DNA of 6,710 nt from an uncultured Lachnospiraceae bacterium (GTDB lineage Bacteria; Bacillota; Clostridia; Lachnospirales; Lachnospiraceae): NCBI GenBank assembly GCA_947175845.1, contig CAMWOK010000170.1, positions 1-6,710 of the forward strand. The letters run 5' to 3'. How positions within the stretch are numbered: the stretch's first letter is position 1; each line of letters begins with the position of its first letter. The notes under the pieces were generated by a model. The model worked only from the letters and a program-made list of their open reading frames with translations. It was not told the origin of the DNA and made no database searches. Of the stretch, positions 6,273 to 6,710 are shown piece by piece. The translations under genes and the position numbers were made by a program.

Positions 6273-6710
6273 ATGGCAGTATATCAGGGATTCACAGACT
6301 TGATCGGAAAGACTCCGCTCGTGGAGGTCACAAATATAGAGCAGGCGCACAGCCTGAAGGCAAAAGTGCTCGCAAAGCTCGAGTACAGAAACCCCGCAGG
6401 CAGCGTCAAGGACAGGGCGGCGCTCTATATGATAAGGGATGCGGAGCACAGAGGCATCTTAAAGGAAGGCTCCGTCATCATAGAGCCGACCAGCGGGAAT
6501 ACCGGGATTGGGCTTGCGGCGATCGCGGCGGCAAAAGGATACCGCGTGCTTCTGACCATGCCGGACACCATGAGTGTGGAGCGCAGAAATATCCTGAAGG
6601 CATACGGCGCGGAGATCGAGCTGCCAGACTGCGCAAAGGGCATGCCGGGCTCGATCGCAAATGCGCAGGAGCTGGCAGCACAGATGGAGGGCGCGTACAT
6701 TCCAGCCCAT
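6273..6710 (+). CDS. cysK: Cysteine synthase (O-acetylserine sulfhydrylase), 5' part
   Basis: The reading frame opens at ATG 6273 and runs off the window end after 146 residues, roughly half of the usual 300-310. AAAGGA at 6257-6262 lies 10 bases upstream. The enzyme makes L-cysteine from O-acetylserine and sulfide, using pyridoxal phosphate. The visible part carries the family hallmarks: IGKTPLVEV at 11-19, NPAGSVKDRAA at 40-50 with the cofactor-binding Lys46, and EPTSGNTGIGLA at 71-82 with the substrate/phosphate loop. MPDTMSVERRNILKAYGAE and KGMPGSIANAQEL follow. It has no functional link to the sugar genes and probably uses its own promoter, although read-through from the fructokinase is possible because no terminator is visible. 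A CysM-type or cystathionine beta-synthase-like paralogue cannot be fully excluded from the N-terminal half. Confidence 0.92.
   Translation, partial: MAVYQGFTDLIGKTPLVEVTNIEQAHSLKAKVLAKLEYRNPAGSVKDRAALYMIRDAEHRGILKEGSVIIEPTSGNTGIGLAAIAAAKGYRVLLTMPDTMSVERRNILKAYGAEIELPDCAKGMPGSIANAQELAAQMEGAYIPAH

Overview
The window holds a compact carbohydrate-uptake locus, with every supported gene on the + strand. It reads as chromosomal DNA from a Gram-positive Firmicute, most likely a gut-type Clostridia/Lachnospiraceae relative. The reasons are strong AGGAGG-type ribosome binding sites, a lipoprotein-anchored sugar-binding protein, CUT1 permeases with no ATPase beside them, and moderately GC-rich codon use with AT-rich intergenic gaps. 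Genus or species cannot be named from this sequence.

Layout: (1) 1-95 is a short leader with a perfect 14-bp LacI-family-type palindrome (47-60). (2) 96-3627 encodes two CUT1 ABC permeases of the LplB and YtcP/LplC types and a 554-residue solute-binding lipoprotein. (3) After a 72-base gap with a GC-rich hairpin comes a cytoplasmic GH32 beta-fructosidase (3700-5184). (4) A 75-base gap holds a good candidate promoter and a degenerate copy of the leader operator, followed by a PfkB-family fructokinase (5260-6228). (5) A cysteine synthase starts at 6273 and is cut by the window end.

Inferred physiology: sucrose or short fructo-oligosaccharides are captured outside by the lipoprotein and imported unphosphorylated through the permease pair, probably powered by a shared MsmX/MsmK-type ATPase encoded elsewhere. 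GH32 hydrolyses them in the cytoplasm, and the fructokinase turns the released fructose into fructose 6-phosphate. One LacI-type repressor may control both the transporter/hydrolase transcript and the fructokinase promoter. The cysteine synthase is probably an unrelated neighbour with its own promoter.

The biology is mostly ordinary. I see no CRISPR array, mobile element, tRNA/rRNA or defence system. The points most worth a second look are the paired operators, the hairpin after the binding-protein gene, and the pairing of an LplA/YtcP-type transporter with a single GH32. No gene-free stretch exceeds 300 bases.
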